Positions 42,358 to 51,742 are shown, numbered from the stretch's first letter. The stretch is DNA of 64,000 nt from Deferribacter abyssi (GCF_049472655.1 NZ_JAQNCS010000003.1:127891-191890), one strand, 5' to 3'. The notes: generated by a model not told the origin, from the sequence alone. A program made the numbers and translations.

Positions 42358-43353
42358 CTATACCCCCACCATCTTTTTTAACAACATAGGCAGATTTTCT
42401 TTTAACTCATCGGTTGTTGTTGTAGCGGTTCCCACTTTTCCAACTACAATACCAGCAGCAGCATTTGAGAGGATAGCAGCATCAACAAAGTTACCACCAG
42501 CAGCAAGAGCTGATGTAAATACAGAAATCACAGTATCACCTGCTCCCGTAACATCATAAACTTCTTTTGCGACAGCTGGTATGTGTCTAAACTCATCATT
42601 CAGAAACACAGTCATCCCTTCTGCCCCGCGCGTAATCAGAAGCGATTCCGCTTCAAGTTTGCTTAAAATATATTGTCCACATTTGATTAGAGAGTCCTCA
42701 TCCTCTATTTTAATATTTGTAGCTTGTGATGCTTCTTTATTATTAGGCGTAAGTGAAGTAACTTTTCTATAGTAGTAAAAATTTTCAATTTTAGGATCAA
42801 CTGTAATTATTTTATCAGAAAAATTCTCTACAAGTTGCTCAATTAAGTATTTAGTTATAACACCCTTACCATAATCTGATACTATAATGGCATCGAGATC
42901 ATCTTTTACATCTTTCAAATAATCTATAATTCTCTTAGTATCTTTCTTTCGTAGCTTATGTTTTTCTTCCTTATCAAACCTTACCATCTGCTGACTATGT
43001 GCTACAATACGAGTTTTAGTGGATGTCATTCTACCATCATCTATCAAAAAGTGGTTATTAACCCCTCTTTCAACCAAAAGCTGTTCTAATATGTTACCAT
43101 TATTATCCTTTCCTACGATACCGCATAAAAAAACATCTACACCAAGAGCTTTTAAGTTTACAGCCACGTTGGCAGCTCCACCAGGCATCAACACCTCTTC
43201 TTTTACATCCACAACTGGAACAGGTGCTTCAGGAGAAATTCTTTCTACCGTCCCATAAATAAAAATATCAAGCATTAAATCGCCAATAACAAGTATTTTA
43301 AGTTTTTTAAATCTGTCAATTAAAGAGTTAAAATACTTCAAATCAGTACTCAT
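42358..43353 (-). CDS. hldA: D-glycero-beta-D-manno-heptose-7-phosphate kinase
   Basis: 331 residues, ribokinase-like. ISPEAPVPVVDVKEE and MPGGAANVAVNLKALG are the HldE/RfaE kinase-domain signatures; VYDVTGAGDTVISVFTSAL holds the catalytic aspartate. It phosphorylates heptose-7-phosphate at C1 for LPS inner-core synthesis. There is no fused nucleotidyltransferase domain, so a separate HldC (RfaE2) should exist elsewhere. It overlaps the Trm112-like gene by 11 bp. Confidence 0.93.
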   Translation of the reverse strand: MSTDLKYFNSLIDRFKKLKILVIGDLMLDIFIYGTVERISPEAPVPVVDVKEEVLMPGGAANVAVNLKALGVDVFLCGIVGKDNNGNILEQLLVERGVNNHFLIDDGRMTSTKTRIVAHSQQMVRFDKEEKHKLRKKDTKRIIDYLKDVKDDLDAIIVSDYGKGVITKYLIEQLVENFSDKIITVDPKIENFYYYRKVTSLTPNNKEASQATNIKIEDEDSLIKCGQYILSKLEAESLLITRGAEGMTVFLNDEFRHIPAVAKEVYDVTGAGDTVISVFTSALAAGGNFVDAAILSNAAAGIVVGKVGTATTTTDELKENLPMLLKKMVGV

Positions 43354-43528
43354 CAGTATTTACTACCTCTTTTGCTTCATCTATAAGCATAACAGGTATA
43401 TCTTCTTTTATTTCATAAAGCAGTTTACAATTATCACAAACTATCCACTTCTCATCTTTAGACAACCTAATATCTCCTTTACATTTAGGACAAGCAAGTA
43501 TATCAAGAAGCTCTTTATTAATTCCCAT
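43343..43528 (-). CDS. Trm112 family zinc-binding protein
   Basis: 61 residues. INKELLDILACPKCKGDIRLS followed by WIVCDNCKLLYEIKEDIPVML is the YcaR/Trm112 pattern with two CxxC pairs. Bacterial members are small and often located with LPS or lipid A genes; in other lineages they activate methyltransferases. It is the first gene of the 13-gene leftward run, with a TTGGAC-N16-TATAAA promoter upstream and GGGGTG before the ATG. Confidence 0.9.
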   Translation of the reverse strand: MGINKELLDILACPKCKGDIRLSKDEKWIVCDNCKLLYEIKEDIPVMLIDEAKEVVNTDEY

Positions 43529-43557
43529 AGCACACCCCTATATTTTTGTTTGCAAAC

Positions 43558-43585
43558 TTTATATATCTAATTTATATTTGTCCAA
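43558..43585 (-). promoter_or_regulatory. Promoter of the trm112-hldA-...-rsmI operon
   Basis: Read leftward: TTGGAC (43585-43580), a 16-nt spacer, TATAAA (43563-43558). A perfect 10-bp palindrome GTTTGCAAAC (43548-43557) sits at the predicted transcription start and could be an operator. Confidence 0.5.
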
Positions 43586-43615
43586 AATACAAGTAGTAAA
43601 ATTAATAGGGGTCTG

Positions 43616-44362
43616 TTGATGAATACAATTTTTTACGGAGTTTTAGCCAGTTCTTTAGCAGGATTAGCAACAACACTTGGGGCTATCCCTCTTTTTATTA
43701 TAAGAAATCCCACGAGAGCAGTTTTGGATTTTATGCTTGGTACATCAGCAGGAATTATGCTTGCAGCCACTATCTTCAGCTTACTTATACCTGCTATGGA
43801 TGTAGGAGGAATAACTATCACAGTTATTGGATTTCTTGCTGGAGCTATCTTTTTAAATTATATGGAAAAATTTATCCCACATTACCATGTGGAAAAAGGT
43901 TATGAAGGTCCACCTTCTAGACTTAGAAAAGTTTGGCTTTTTGTGTTCGCTATTACATTACATAACTTTCCTGAAGGGTTAGCTGTGGGAGTTTCTTTTG
44001 GTGGAGACCAAGTTCAAAATGGTGTATCTCTTGCAATAGCTATTGGTTTACAAAATATCCCAGAAGGGTTGGCTGTAGCTGCTGCATTAATTTCTGAAGG
44101 GAAAAGTATTTGGTATGCTACCGGCATTACTTTTTTATCTGGTATTGTTGAACCCATAGGAGGATTATTAGGAGCTAGCATTGTATCTATTATGCTACCA
44201 CTCTATCCTTTCTTTTTATCATTTGCTGCAGGTGCTATGTTTTTCATAATCAGTGATGAAATTATACCTGAAACTCACAGAGGAGGGCATGAACGACTTG
44301 CCACCTTTGGAATAATTTTAGGCTTTGTTGTTATGTTAATTTTGGATAATGCATTAGGATAA
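43616..44362 (+). CDS. ZIP family metal transporter
   Basis: 248 residues with about eight transmembrane helices. The metal-site motifs HNFPEGLAVGVSFGG (helix 4) and QNIPEGLAVAAAL (helix 5) match ZIP transporters of the GufA/ZupT type. It likely imports zinc or another divalent cation across the inner membrane. It is divergent from the Trm112 operon with 87 bp between, and AGGGG precedes the start. The radical SAM gene follows after 2 bp, so the two are co-transcribed. Confidence 0.93.
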   Translation: MMNTIFYGVLASSLAGLATTLGAIPLFIIRNPTRAVLDFMLGTSAGIMLAATIFSLLIPAMDVGGITITVIGFLAGAIFLNYMEKFIPHYHVEKGYEGPPSRLRKVWLFVFAITLHNFPEGLAVGVSFGGDQVQNGVSLAIAIGLQNIPEGLAVAAALISEGKSIWYATGITFLSGIVEPIGGLLGASIVSIMLPLYPFFLSFAAGAMFFIISDEIIPETHRGGHERLATFGIILGFVVMLILDNALG

Positions 44363-44364
44363 AT

Positions 44365-45261
44365 ATGAGATATTACACATTCAATGAGTTTCTAAAAAAA
44401 AAATATGGGGGAAAAGTTTGGAAAATACCTGTAGATGCAGGTTTTACTTGTCCAAATAGAGATGGTACAAAAGGTTTTGGAGGATGTACATACTGTAATG
44501 TCAGTTCGTTTTCAAAAATCAGTACAAATGAAATAAAAAAGCAAATTTTAGATAAAATGATAAAACTAGAAAGACGAAAAATCAGTAAATTTATAGTTTA
44601 CTTCCAGTCATATTCCAATACTCATGCACCAATTAATATAATCAAAAAAAAACTAGAATCAGCTCTTATTGACAGTAGAATTGTGGCATTATATGTGGGT
44701 ACAAGACCAGACTGCATTGATGAAGAAAAACTTGAATATTTAAAAAACATAAACAAAAAAATTGATATTGTAATAGAGTATGGACTTCAAACTATCCATA
44801 ATTCTACACTGCAGAAAATAAACCGTGCAAGCACATTTGAAGAGTTTGATAATGCTTTAAAACTAACAAGAAAATATGAAATACCTGTTTGCGCACACAT
44901 AATATTAGGCTTACCAGGAGAAAACGAAAATATGATGTATGAAACCGTTAAATACTTAGCAAAAGAAAAAATAGATTTTATAAAATTTCACCACCTACAT
45001 ATTATAAAAAACACTAAAATGTACATAGAATATCAGAAAGGAGAAATAAACCTGTTAACAGAAAACCAATACATTAAAATTCTTGCTCACAGCCTCTCTT
45101 TTTTGCCAAAAAATACAGTAATAGCTAGAGTAGTTGGTGATGCACCTGACGATTTGCTTGTTGCTCCAAAATGGCCAACAAGTAAAAGTGACTTTTTAAA
45201 AAAACTAGACAATTACATGAAAATAAATAATCTTTTTCAAGGTAAATTCAAACAATGTTAA
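44365..45261 (+). CDS. TIGR01212-type radical SAM protein (YhcC-like)
   Basis: 298 residues. VWKIPVDAGFTCPNRDGTKGFGGCTYCN gives the iron-sulphur cysteines in the CxnCxxC spacing of this subfamily, followed by YFQSYSNTHAP, VGTRPDCIDEEKLEYL, and EYGLQTIHNSTLQKINRAS. YhcC-like radical SAM enzymes lack a firmly assigned reaction. It sits between the ZIP gene and the cardiolipin synthase gene, whose start it overlaps by 7 bp. Confidence 0.9.
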   Translation: MRYYTFNEFLKKKYGGKVWKIPVDAGFTCPNRDGTKGFGGCTYCNVSSFSKISTNEIKKQILDKMIKLERRKISKFIVYFQSYSNTHAPINIIKKKLESALIDSRIVALYVGTRPDCIDEEKLEYLKNINKKIDIVIEYGLQTIHNSTLQKINRASTFEEFDNALKLTRKYEIPVCAHIILGLPGENENMMYETVKYLAKEKIDFIKFHHLHIIKNTKMYIEYQKGEINLLTENQYIKILAHSLSFLPKNTVIARVVGDAPDDLLVAPKWPTSKSDFLKKLDNYMKINNLFQGKFKQC

Positions 45262-46661
45262 CAATATTAGAACTTGCATTTCAATATATAGGTTTAATAA
45301 TCTCTTTTGTTTTTGCACTTATTATTCTATCAGGAAGGAGAGAAGCAAGAGCTACTCTTGCTTGGTTGATGGTAGTTATATTTTTCCCATATATTGGTGC
45401 TATTTTATACATTCTTTTCGGAAATTACAGATTAAAAAAGATTGTTGAAAGAAAAATAAAAGATTCTAAAAAAATCCATGTCACTCAATATCATAGCCAT
45501 CTACCTGAATATGAACAAAATAAATTTGGAAAAATCATTGAGCATATAACTGGACTTGAGCCATTCTTATGTAGTAAGATGGAGCTACTACCAAGCGCAA
45601 TTGAAAAGTACTCAAAACTTTTTCAGGATATAACTAACGCTAAAAATTATATTCTGCTAGAATATTATGTCTTCCGCCAAGATGATGTAGGTAAATTTTT
45701 AATAAAGTTATTAACCAAAAAAGCACGAGAAGGGGTAAAAGTTTTTCTTATTTATGATGGAATTGGTGCCATTGGATTGACACTCAAAAAAACACTTAAT
45801 CCATTAATTAAAGCAGGAGGAAAGTGTGTTCCCTTCCTATCACCTTTGAGCTTTAAAACTTTTTCAAGGGTAAACTTCAGAAATCATAGAAAAATTGCCA
45901 TTATCGATGGAGAGGTATGCTATACCGGTGGGATAAATATAGGAAATGAATATGTAGGCAACCTATTTAATTACCAAAAATGGTATGATGCTCACATACG
46001 ATTTAAAGGTAATGGTGTGAAATTTGTTGAAGAGATTTTTGCAGAAGATTGGTATTTTATAACAAAAGAAGATATTACTGAAATTTTCAACAAAAAAGAA
46101 ATAAAAGGTGGTGATACTACAGTCCATATTATACCTTCTGGTCCAGACCAAGAATCTCCTTACATTTATGATACTCTTTTCACAGTTTTTAACCAAGCTG
46201 AAAAATCCATTGAAATAGTTACTCCTTATCTTGTCCCCGATCCACCAATCATGGAATCATTAAAAAATGCAGCCAAAAGAGGTGTATTAGTAAAATTATT
46301 ACTTCCTGGAAGAAATAATCACCCAATGGTAGCTGCAGCAGGTCGATCATATTACGAAGAGCTATTAACTGCAGGTGTAAAAATTTACGAAATGAAGGAC
46401 ATAATGTTACATGCAAAAATCATTAAGGTAGACGATAACTGGGTAACTGTAGGTTCAGCCAATCTTGACATCAGGAGCTTTAGACTAAATTTTGAACTCA
46501 ACGTAATTATATATTCAAGCGATTTTTCTTATCAAATAACCCAGTTATTTAGTTATTATCTTAATATGGCAAAAGAAATAAACTATGAATATGTAACTAA
46601 CAGACCATTTAGTGTAAGAATTTTTGAAGGTCTCTGCCGCACTCTTTCACCAGTACTATAA
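45255..46661 (+). CDS. cls: Cardiolipin synthase
   Basis: 468 residues. Two N-terminal transmembrane helices (~residues 4-22 and 36-54) precede two phospholipase-D motifs: NHRKIAIIDGEVCYTGGINIG near residue 213 and LHAKIIKVDDNWVTVGSANLD near residue 390 (HxKxxxxD each). It condenses phosphatidylglycerol to cardiolipin at the inner membrane. The end SVRIFEGLCRTLSPVL is typical of Cls. Last gene of the ZIP-radical SAM-cls unit. Confidence 0.95.
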   Translation: MLTILELAFQYIGLIISFVFALIILSGRREARATLAWLMVVIFFPYIGAILYILFGNYRLKKIVERKIKDSKKIHVTQYHSHLPEYEQNKFGKIIEHITGLEPFLCSKMELLPSAIEKYSKLFQDITNAKNYILLEYYVFRQDDVGKFLIKLLTKKAREGVKVFLIYDGIGAIGLTLKKTLNPLIKAGGKCVPFLSPLSFKTFSRVNFRNHRKIAIIDGEVCYTGGINIGNEYVGNLFNYQKWYDAHIRFKGNGVKFVEEIFAEDWYFITKEDITEIFNKKEIKGGDTTVHIIPSGPDQESPYIYDTLFTVFNQAEKSIEIVTPYLVPDPPIMESLKNAAKRGVLVKLLLPGRNNHPMVAAAGRSYYEELLTAGVKIYEMKDIMLHAKIIKVDDNWVTVGSANLDIRSFRLNFELNVIIYSSDFSYQITQLFSYYLNMAKEINYEYVTNRPFSVRIFEGLCRTLSPVL

Positions 46662-46721
46662 TTGCAAAACCATAAATAAATATTAACAAAGTATCAACTT
46701 ATTTTATGTTGAAACAATTAA

Positions 46722-46740
46722 TTAGCTAACAGTTAGCCAA
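46722..46740. promoter_or_regulatory. Palindromic operator candidate before CoADR gene
   Basis: TTAGCTAAC-A-GTTAGCCAA, arms matching at 8 of 9 positions, lying 16 bp upstream of a TATAAT (46757-46762) and therefore at the -35 position of the likely promoter for the gene starting at 46796. No good -35 hexamer is present, which would suit an activator site. Confidence 0.4.
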
Positions 46741-46795
46741 AAATCATTTTTTATGATATAATTTAAAAAAGCAAAATTATTTTAGGAGTTTATTA

Positions 46796-48112
46796 ATGAA
46801 AATAATTATTATAGGTGGTATTGCAGGAGGATTAACATGCGCAAGTAACATAAAAAGAAAGAAAAAAGATTTTGAGGTAATAGTCTTTGAAAAAGGTGGT
46901 GACGTCTCATATGGTGCTTGCGGTATGCCTTATAATCTTATGTTTCCTAACATACCTGCAGAAAATCTATATGCTCTTAGTTTGGATGAAATTGTTAACA
47001 AACGTGGTATAGATTATAGATTACATCACGAAGTTTTAGATATGAATTTAAATTCTAAAACCGTCATAGTAAAAAACTATGAAAAAACATTTCAAGAAAA
47101 ATATGACAAGCTTGTTATTGCAACTGGAGCTAAAAATAACAAAATTCCAATATTTAACAATGAACAAGATTCATTCTATTTCAAGACATTGGAAGATTTA
47201 AAAAACATTAAACAATATCTTCAAAATAATGAAGTAAAAGTGGTATGTTTAATCGGTGCAGGTTATGTGAATCTAGAGCTAGCTGAAGTTTTCAAAGGAT
47301 TAGGTATGAAAGTTATAATCCTTGAAAAAATGGATAGAATATTACCTGCTTTTTGTGATGAGGTAAATGAAAAAGTTTATCATAAAATTAAAGAAAAAGA
47401 TATCGATTTACACCTAAATATAGACATCATCTCAAAATCAAAAGGGCAATTAGAGACAAACAAAGCTATATTTAAAGCCGACATGTTTGTTATATCTGCA
47501 GGAATCACACCAAATAGCGAATTATTTGAGGTGGAAAAAGGAATAAAAAACGCTATTAAAGTAAACAGATACCAACAAACAAATATAGAAGATGTATATG
47601 CAGTTGGAGATGTAACATTAGCATATAACAGAATCATCGATGATTATGTGTATTATCCACTTGGAACAACAGCTAACAAACAAGGACGAGTTGCAGCACA
47701 TAATATAGTTTATGGAAATACTTTAGAGTTTTTTGGAATCGTTCAAACTGCAGTTTTCAAATTTTTTGAATATACTGTTGCCACTACAGGACTAAGCGAA
47801 TTTCAAATGAATCAGTTAGGAATAGATTTTGACAAAACAGTTATCAATTCTCACACAAGAGGATCATACCCTGGTAATGGACGCTTAAAAGTAATCCTTT
47901 ACCACAACAGAAAATCAAGAAAAATACTAGGTTGTCAAATGATTGGAGAAGATGTCGTAGCTAAGAGAATTGATATAGTAGCTACTGCCATAAGCATGGG
48001 AATTACCATAGATGATTTTGCATGGATTGACCTCTCTTATTCACCACCATTTTCCCCAGTATGGGATCCTGTGCTAATTGCCGCACAAAAAGCGATAAAA
48101 AAAACTAAATAA
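46796..48112 (+). CDS. CoA-disulfide reductase / NADH oxidase family flavoprotein
   Basis: 438 residues. FAD-binding KIIIIGGIAGGLTCASNIKR at the N-terminus; SYGACGMPYNL carries the single redox cysteine (near residue 42) of the CoADR/Nox/Npx group. NAD(P)H-binding LIGAGYVNLELAEVFKGLG follows, and near the C-terminus the SYSPPFSPVWDPV segment is characteristic of CoA-disulfide reductases. It reduces CoA disulfide, or oxygen or peroxide, using NAD(P)H. Monocistronic, with AGGAG before the ATG and a possible palindromic operator. Confidence 0.87.
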   Translation: MKIIIIGGIAGGLTCASNIKRKKKDFEVIVFEKGGDVSYGACGMPYNLMFPNIPAENLYALSLDEIVNKRGIDYRLHHEVLDMNLNSKTVIVKNYEKTFQEKYDKLVIATGAKNNKIPIFNNEQDSFYFKTLEDLKNIKQYLQNNEVKVVCLIGAGYVNLELAEVFKGLGMKVIILEKMDRILPAFCDEVNEKVYHKIKEKDIDLHLNIDIISKSKGQLETNKAIFKADMFVISAGITPNSELFEVEKGIKNAIKVNRYQQTNIEDVYAVGDVTLAYNRIIDDYVYYPLGTTANKQGRVAAHNIVYGNTLEFFGIVQTAVFKFFEYTVATTGLSEFQMNQLGIDFDKTVINSHTRGSYPGNGRLKVILYHNRKSRKILGCQMIGEDVVAKRIDIVATAISMGITIDDFAWIDLSYSPPFSPVWDPVLIAAQKAIKKTK

Positions 48113-48182
48113 TTTATATATAGCTTAATCTCATCGAATCTAAATTATTATTTCCTTAATAAAGGATGTCCTCAATTTAATA

Positions 48183-48887
48183 TTATCCAACAGATTGATT
48201 CAAACAATATGACACTACATGCTTCGCAAGAGATTCTGTTGCATCAAAAATGTTAATTTTTCTATCTACTTTAACATATTGAAGCAAAATTGGAATTTCT
48301 GTACAACCAGCAATTAAACAATCATAATCCTCACTCACAATCTTTACAAAAACATCATTAAAAATATTCACAGCTTTTGTAAGCTCCCCAGCCTTTAATG
48401 TATAAATAGAATCCATTATTTTTCGTTGAATATCATTATTAAAGTCTACTATTTTGAGACCTTTCTGTTCAAAAGGTATATGATATACTTTCCCTATAAA
48501 TGTACCATCGGTTGCCATAAGACCAATTTTTCTATACTCCTTATCAGATTTAATAATATCTTCCAATACAGACTCTACAATACTTATAAAAATTACCTGC
48601 GTTTGTTCTCTTAAAGCTTCTAAAAAGTAATGTGCGGTATTGCACGGCATACACAAACAATCAACTCCAGCCCTTTCCAACCGTTTCATAGATTCTAATA
48701 GGTAAGGAAAAGGATCTTCACCTCTATTTAATAAAAAAGCTGTTCTGTCTGGTATTTGAGGGTAGTTATCAATTACCAACGGAATATGTTCTTGATCTTT
48801 TTTAGCAGGAGTATTCTTTATAATTTTTTTAAAAAGGTCCAGAGTTGCCTCTGGACCCATACCACCAATAATACCAGCTCGTTTCAT
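48183..48887 (-). CDS. Aspartate/glutamate racemase family protein
   Basis: 234 residues. IIGGMGPEATLDLFKKII at the start; the two catalytic cysteines are in CMPCNTAHYF (near residue 80) and LIAGCTEIPILLQY (near residue 194), as in the Asp racemase (YgeA-like) branch. It interconverts L and D forms of aspartate or glutamate. Its ATG overlaps the stop of the dicarboxylate/amino-acid symporter gene by one base, so uptake and racemisation are co-expressed from the sigma-54 promoter upstream. Confidence 0.9.
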   Translation of the reverse strand: MKRAGIIGGMGPEATLDLFKKIIKNTPAKKDQEHIPLVIDNYPQIPDRTAFLLNRGEDPFPYLLESMKRLERAGVDCLCMPCNTAHYFLEALREQTQVIFISIVESVLEDIIKSDKEYRKIGLMATDGTFIGKVYHIPFEQKGLKIVDFNNDIQRKIMDSIYTLKAGELTKAVNIFNDVFVKIVSEDYDCLIAGCTEIPILLQYVKVDRKINIFDATESLAKHVVSYCLNQSVG

Positions 48888-50170
48888 TATTTTTCCAAGA
48901 TACTGAAGTCTACTTCTTTTTCAAATTTTGCAACAACAGTCGTACAAGTCAAATCTCCAGCAACATTTAAAGCTGTTCTTCCCATATCAAGTAATGCATC
49001 GACACCTAAAATCATTGCATAAGCCAATGATACAGGACTACTAGCTGAAAGGTCCAAACCAACAGAATTTAATACCATAAGCAGCATTATTGCACCAGCA
49101 CCAGGGACTCCTGCTGTTCCAATAGAAGCTAAAACTGCTGTAACAATTACAGTAAGTTGTTGTGATAAGGTTAAATTCATTCCTGTAGCAAAAGCTACAA
49201 ACATAACACAAACACCTTGATAGATAGCAGTTCCATCCATGTTAATTGTAGCACCAAGAGGTAATGTAAAAGAATAAACACCTTTCGAAACTCCAAGCTG
49301 ATTCTTTGCTACATTCATTGTTACAGGCAATGTCCCACTACTACTTCTTGTGACAAAAGCAGTAATAATAGCTTCTTTTGCCTTACTGAAAAACTTTATA
49401 GGTGAAATTCCTGTTACTCTTAGCAAGCCTCCATACACCAAAATAAGATGAACAAGCAATGCTAGATAAACTGTCAAAGTCACAGCTCCCAATGGACCAA
49501 AAGCTTTCGCCCCTTGCTTTGCAAATACAATTGCAATAAGCGCAAAAACACCAATAGGAGCATACTCCAGAATCCATTTAACTATTCTATAAATTATCTC
49601 TGCAGCACCATCAAAAAAGTTAAATACTGTCTCTGCTGAATTTCTAATTCTAGAATCTTCACTACCTCTTAAAAAAGCAAGACCTATACCCATTAGCATG
49701 GAAAAAAATATGGTTGGCAAGATTTGTCCTTTAGCTATTGCAGCAAATGGGTTCTTGGGAATAATATTTAAAATTGTATCAACCAAACTTGGAGCACTTG
49801 CCTTTTTCACCACTCCTTGCCCAACCGTAGCAAGATCTACACTTGATCCAGGATGTAACAAATTACCGAAAAACAAACCAATAGCCACAGCAAAACCTGA
49901 TGTTATAAGATATATAATTAACACTTTAACACCAATCTTACCAATTCTCGAAGGATGAATACTAGCCGAACCTACAATTAAAGAAGTTATAACAACAGGC
50001 AAAACAATCATTTTTAACAACCTAACAAAAACATCTCCAAAAGGTTTCACCCACATAATTTTCTCACCAAAAATTATTCCACATACAGCTCCCAATACTA
50101 ATCCAATGAGAATTCTTAATAAAAGATTTGATTTAAAATACAAAGACCACAAAGATTCCTTTTGACTCAT
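48887..50170 (-). CDS. Glutamate/aspartate-type cation symporter (DAACS family)
   Basis: 427 residues, about eight membrane helices plus two re-entrant hairpins. Family motifs are TRSSSGTLPVTMNVAKN (hairpin 1), PLGATINMDGTAIYQG (helix 7 NMDGT) and GTAGVPGAGAIMLLMVLNSVG (hairpin 2). It imports glutamate, aspartate or C4-dicarboxylates with sodium or protons. The coupled racemase downstream points to an amino-acid substrate. The start has GGAGGT upstream. Expression is probably sigma-54 dependent, from the promoter at 50201-50216. Confidence 0.93.
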   Translation of the reverse strand: MSQKESLWSLYFKSNLLLRILIGLVLGAVCGIIFGEKIMWVKPFGDVFVRLLKMIVLPVVITSLIVGSASIHPSRIGKIGVKVLIIYLITSGFAVAIGLFFGNLLHPGSSVDLATVGQGVVKKASAPSLVDTILNIIPKNPFAAIAKGQILPTIFFSMLMGIGLAFLRGSEDSRIRNSAETVFNFFDGAAEIIYRIVKWILEYAPIGVFALIAIVFAKQGAKAFGPLGAVTLTVYLALLVHLILVYGGLLRVTGISPIKFFSKAKEAIITAFVTRSSSGTLPVTMNVAKNQLGVSKGVYSFTLPLGATINMDGTAIYQGVCVMFVAFATGMNLTLSQQLTVIVTAVLASIGTAGVPGAGAIMLLMVLNSVGLDLSASSPVSLAYAMILGVDALLDMGRTALNVAGDLTCTTVVAKFEKEVDFSILEK

Positions 50171-50200
50171 TATGCACCTCCGTAAGTTTTGAAATTTAAA

Positions 50201-50216
50201 TGCAATAAAAGTGCCA
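50201..50216 (-). promoter_or_regulatory. Sigma-54 promoter of symporter-racemase operon
   Basis: Read leftward: TGGCACTTTTATTGCA, matching the -24 TGGCAC and -12 TTGCA elements with correct spacing (consensus TGGCACG-N4-TTGCW). It lies 31 bp upstream of the symporter ATG. The adjacent sigma-54 activator gene supports it strongly. Confidence 0.85.
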
Positions 50217-50280
50217 GTTATTGTTTTGTTATAACTATCTGATAATAAAAAATTTTAAGATGATAATAATAAAAAACAAT

Positions 50281-50315
50281 GTGCGATATCAAACAACTAT
50301 GTGCTATATCGCACA
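50281..50315. promoter_or_regulatory. Upstream activator sites (NtrC/DctD-type palindromes)
   Basis: A GTGCGATAT (50281-50289) and ATATCGCAC (50306-50314) pair as a perfect 9-bp inverted repeat. Within it, TGTGC-TATATC-GCACA (50300-50315) is itself a compact palindrome. The site is about 90-115 bp upstream of the sigma-54 promoter, the usual place for an enhancer-binding regulator such as the product of the next gene. Confidence 0.65.
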
Positions 50316-50386
50316 TATAATCCAATATTCATAAAACGTTCTTCATCTTACATTATGAATCAAAACTACACTTAACCCCTACCAAC

Positions 50387-51742
50387 CTATAATAATTTAT
50401 ATTTTTTCATCTTTCTCAACAAAGCATATCTACTAATTCCTAACTTTTCAGCAGCCTTTGTTTTAACAAAACCACTCTCTTCCAATGCTCTCATAATCAT
50501 TTCTTTTTCAATTTTATTAATCTCTAAAACACCTTTTCTGTCTGAAGAATAATTCCATTGGATATTTTCATCACATTTTACAACAAAATGTTCTGTTGTA
50601 ATAACCGGTTCATTAGATAAAATTACAGCTCTTTCAATAAGGTTTTTTAGCTCTCTTATATTTCCAGGCCATTGATATTTTTCTAAAATTGAAACTACTT
50701 CTTCATCAAAAATCAGTTTTTTATTATATTTCTTTGTATATTGTGCCAAAAAAAAGTTAGCTAGCTCTAAAATATCCTCTTTTCTTTCTCTCAAAGGAGG
50801 TATTTTAATGTTTATTACATTTAATCGATAATATAAATCTTCTCGAAAATCCTTATCTCTTACAAGTTGTTCTAAGTCTCTATTTGTTGAAGCTATAACC
50901 CTAACATCTATTTTAAATTCTTTCACACCTCCAACTCTTCTAAATGTTTTGTTTTCTAAAAAAGAAAGTAACTTAGCCTGCATATCAATAGGGATTTCAG
51001 CCACTTCATCCAACAACAATGTTCCTTTATCAGCCAATTCTACTAACCCTTTTTTATTGCCTTTCGCATCTGTAAAAGCACCCTTCTCAAAACCAAACAA
51101 CTCACTTTCTATCAAATTATCAGGAATAGATGCACAATTCACCTCTATAAAGGGATTTTCTCTTCTTTTACTCAAGTTATGAATAAGTCTTGCAAATAAG
51201 TTTTTTCCAGTACCACTTTCTCCTTGTATCAATACCGTAACATCATCCGCATCCGCCACCATTTTTAAAAGTTTTTTTAAATCATTCATTTTCGCACTTG
51301 AACCAATTAAAGAATCTATTTCAACACTCTCATACTCTTTATTTCTCCTAAAACTCAATTCTTCTAAAATTTTCTTTCTTTCTAAACCCCTTTTTATTAT
51401 CAATATAATTTCATCCAAACCAAACGGTTTATTAACATAATCATAACAACCCATTTTTATTGCTTCCACTGCCGTATCAAGATTTCCATGAGCGGTAATA
51501 ACAATCACCTGAGTCAGATTGTTCGATTTCAAAATTTTAGGATAAAGGTTCAAACCATGGCAATCAGGCAGACCCAAATCAAGTAAAACAACATCAGGAT
51601 CATAATTTTCCAGATATCTCAGAAAACTAGAGCCGTCAAAAAATATATCAACAATAAACCCTTCATTTTTTAAGTTCTTTGCCAAGAATTTTACAAAATT
51701 AACCTCATCATCAACTATGGCAATCCTATACATCTTCGTCAA
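50387..51742 (-). CDS. Sigma-54-dependent response regulator (NtrC/DctD family)
   Basis: 451 residues. Receiver domain with IVDDE and phospho-acceptor aspartate in VVLLDLGLPDCHG; AAA+ domain with Walker A GESGTGKN, ELFGFEKGAFTDAKG at the sigma-54 contact loop, Walker B GTLLLDEVAEIP and arginine finger region; C-terminal Fis-type helix-turn-helix (AAEKLGISRYALLRKMKKY). The loop reads GAFTDA where GAFTGA is standard. It is activated by the histidine kinase encoded immediately upstream (17-bp overlap) and probably drives the adjacent sigma-54 promoter. Confidence 0.94.
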   Translation of the reverse strand: MTKMYRIAIVDDEVNFVKFLAKNLKNEGFIVDIFFDGSSFLRYLENYDPDVVLLDLGLPDCHGLNLYPKILKSNNLTQVIVITAHGNLDTAVEAIKMGCYDYVNKPFGLDEIILIIKRGLERKKILEELSFRRNKEYESVEIDSLIGSSAKMNDLKKLLKMVADADDVTVLIQGESGTGKNLFARLIHNLSKRRENPFIEVNCASIPDNLIESELFGFEKGAFTDAKGNKKGLVELADKGTLLLDEVAEIPIDMQAKLLSFLENKTFRRVGGVKEFKIDVRVIASTNRDLEQLVRDKDFREDLYYRLNVINIKIPPLRERKEDILELANFFLAQYTKKYNKKLIFDEEVVSILEKYQWPGNIRELKNLIERAVILSNEPVITTEHFVVKCDENIQWNYSSDRKGVLEINKIEKEMIMRALEESGFVKTKAAEKLGISRYALLRKMKKYKLL

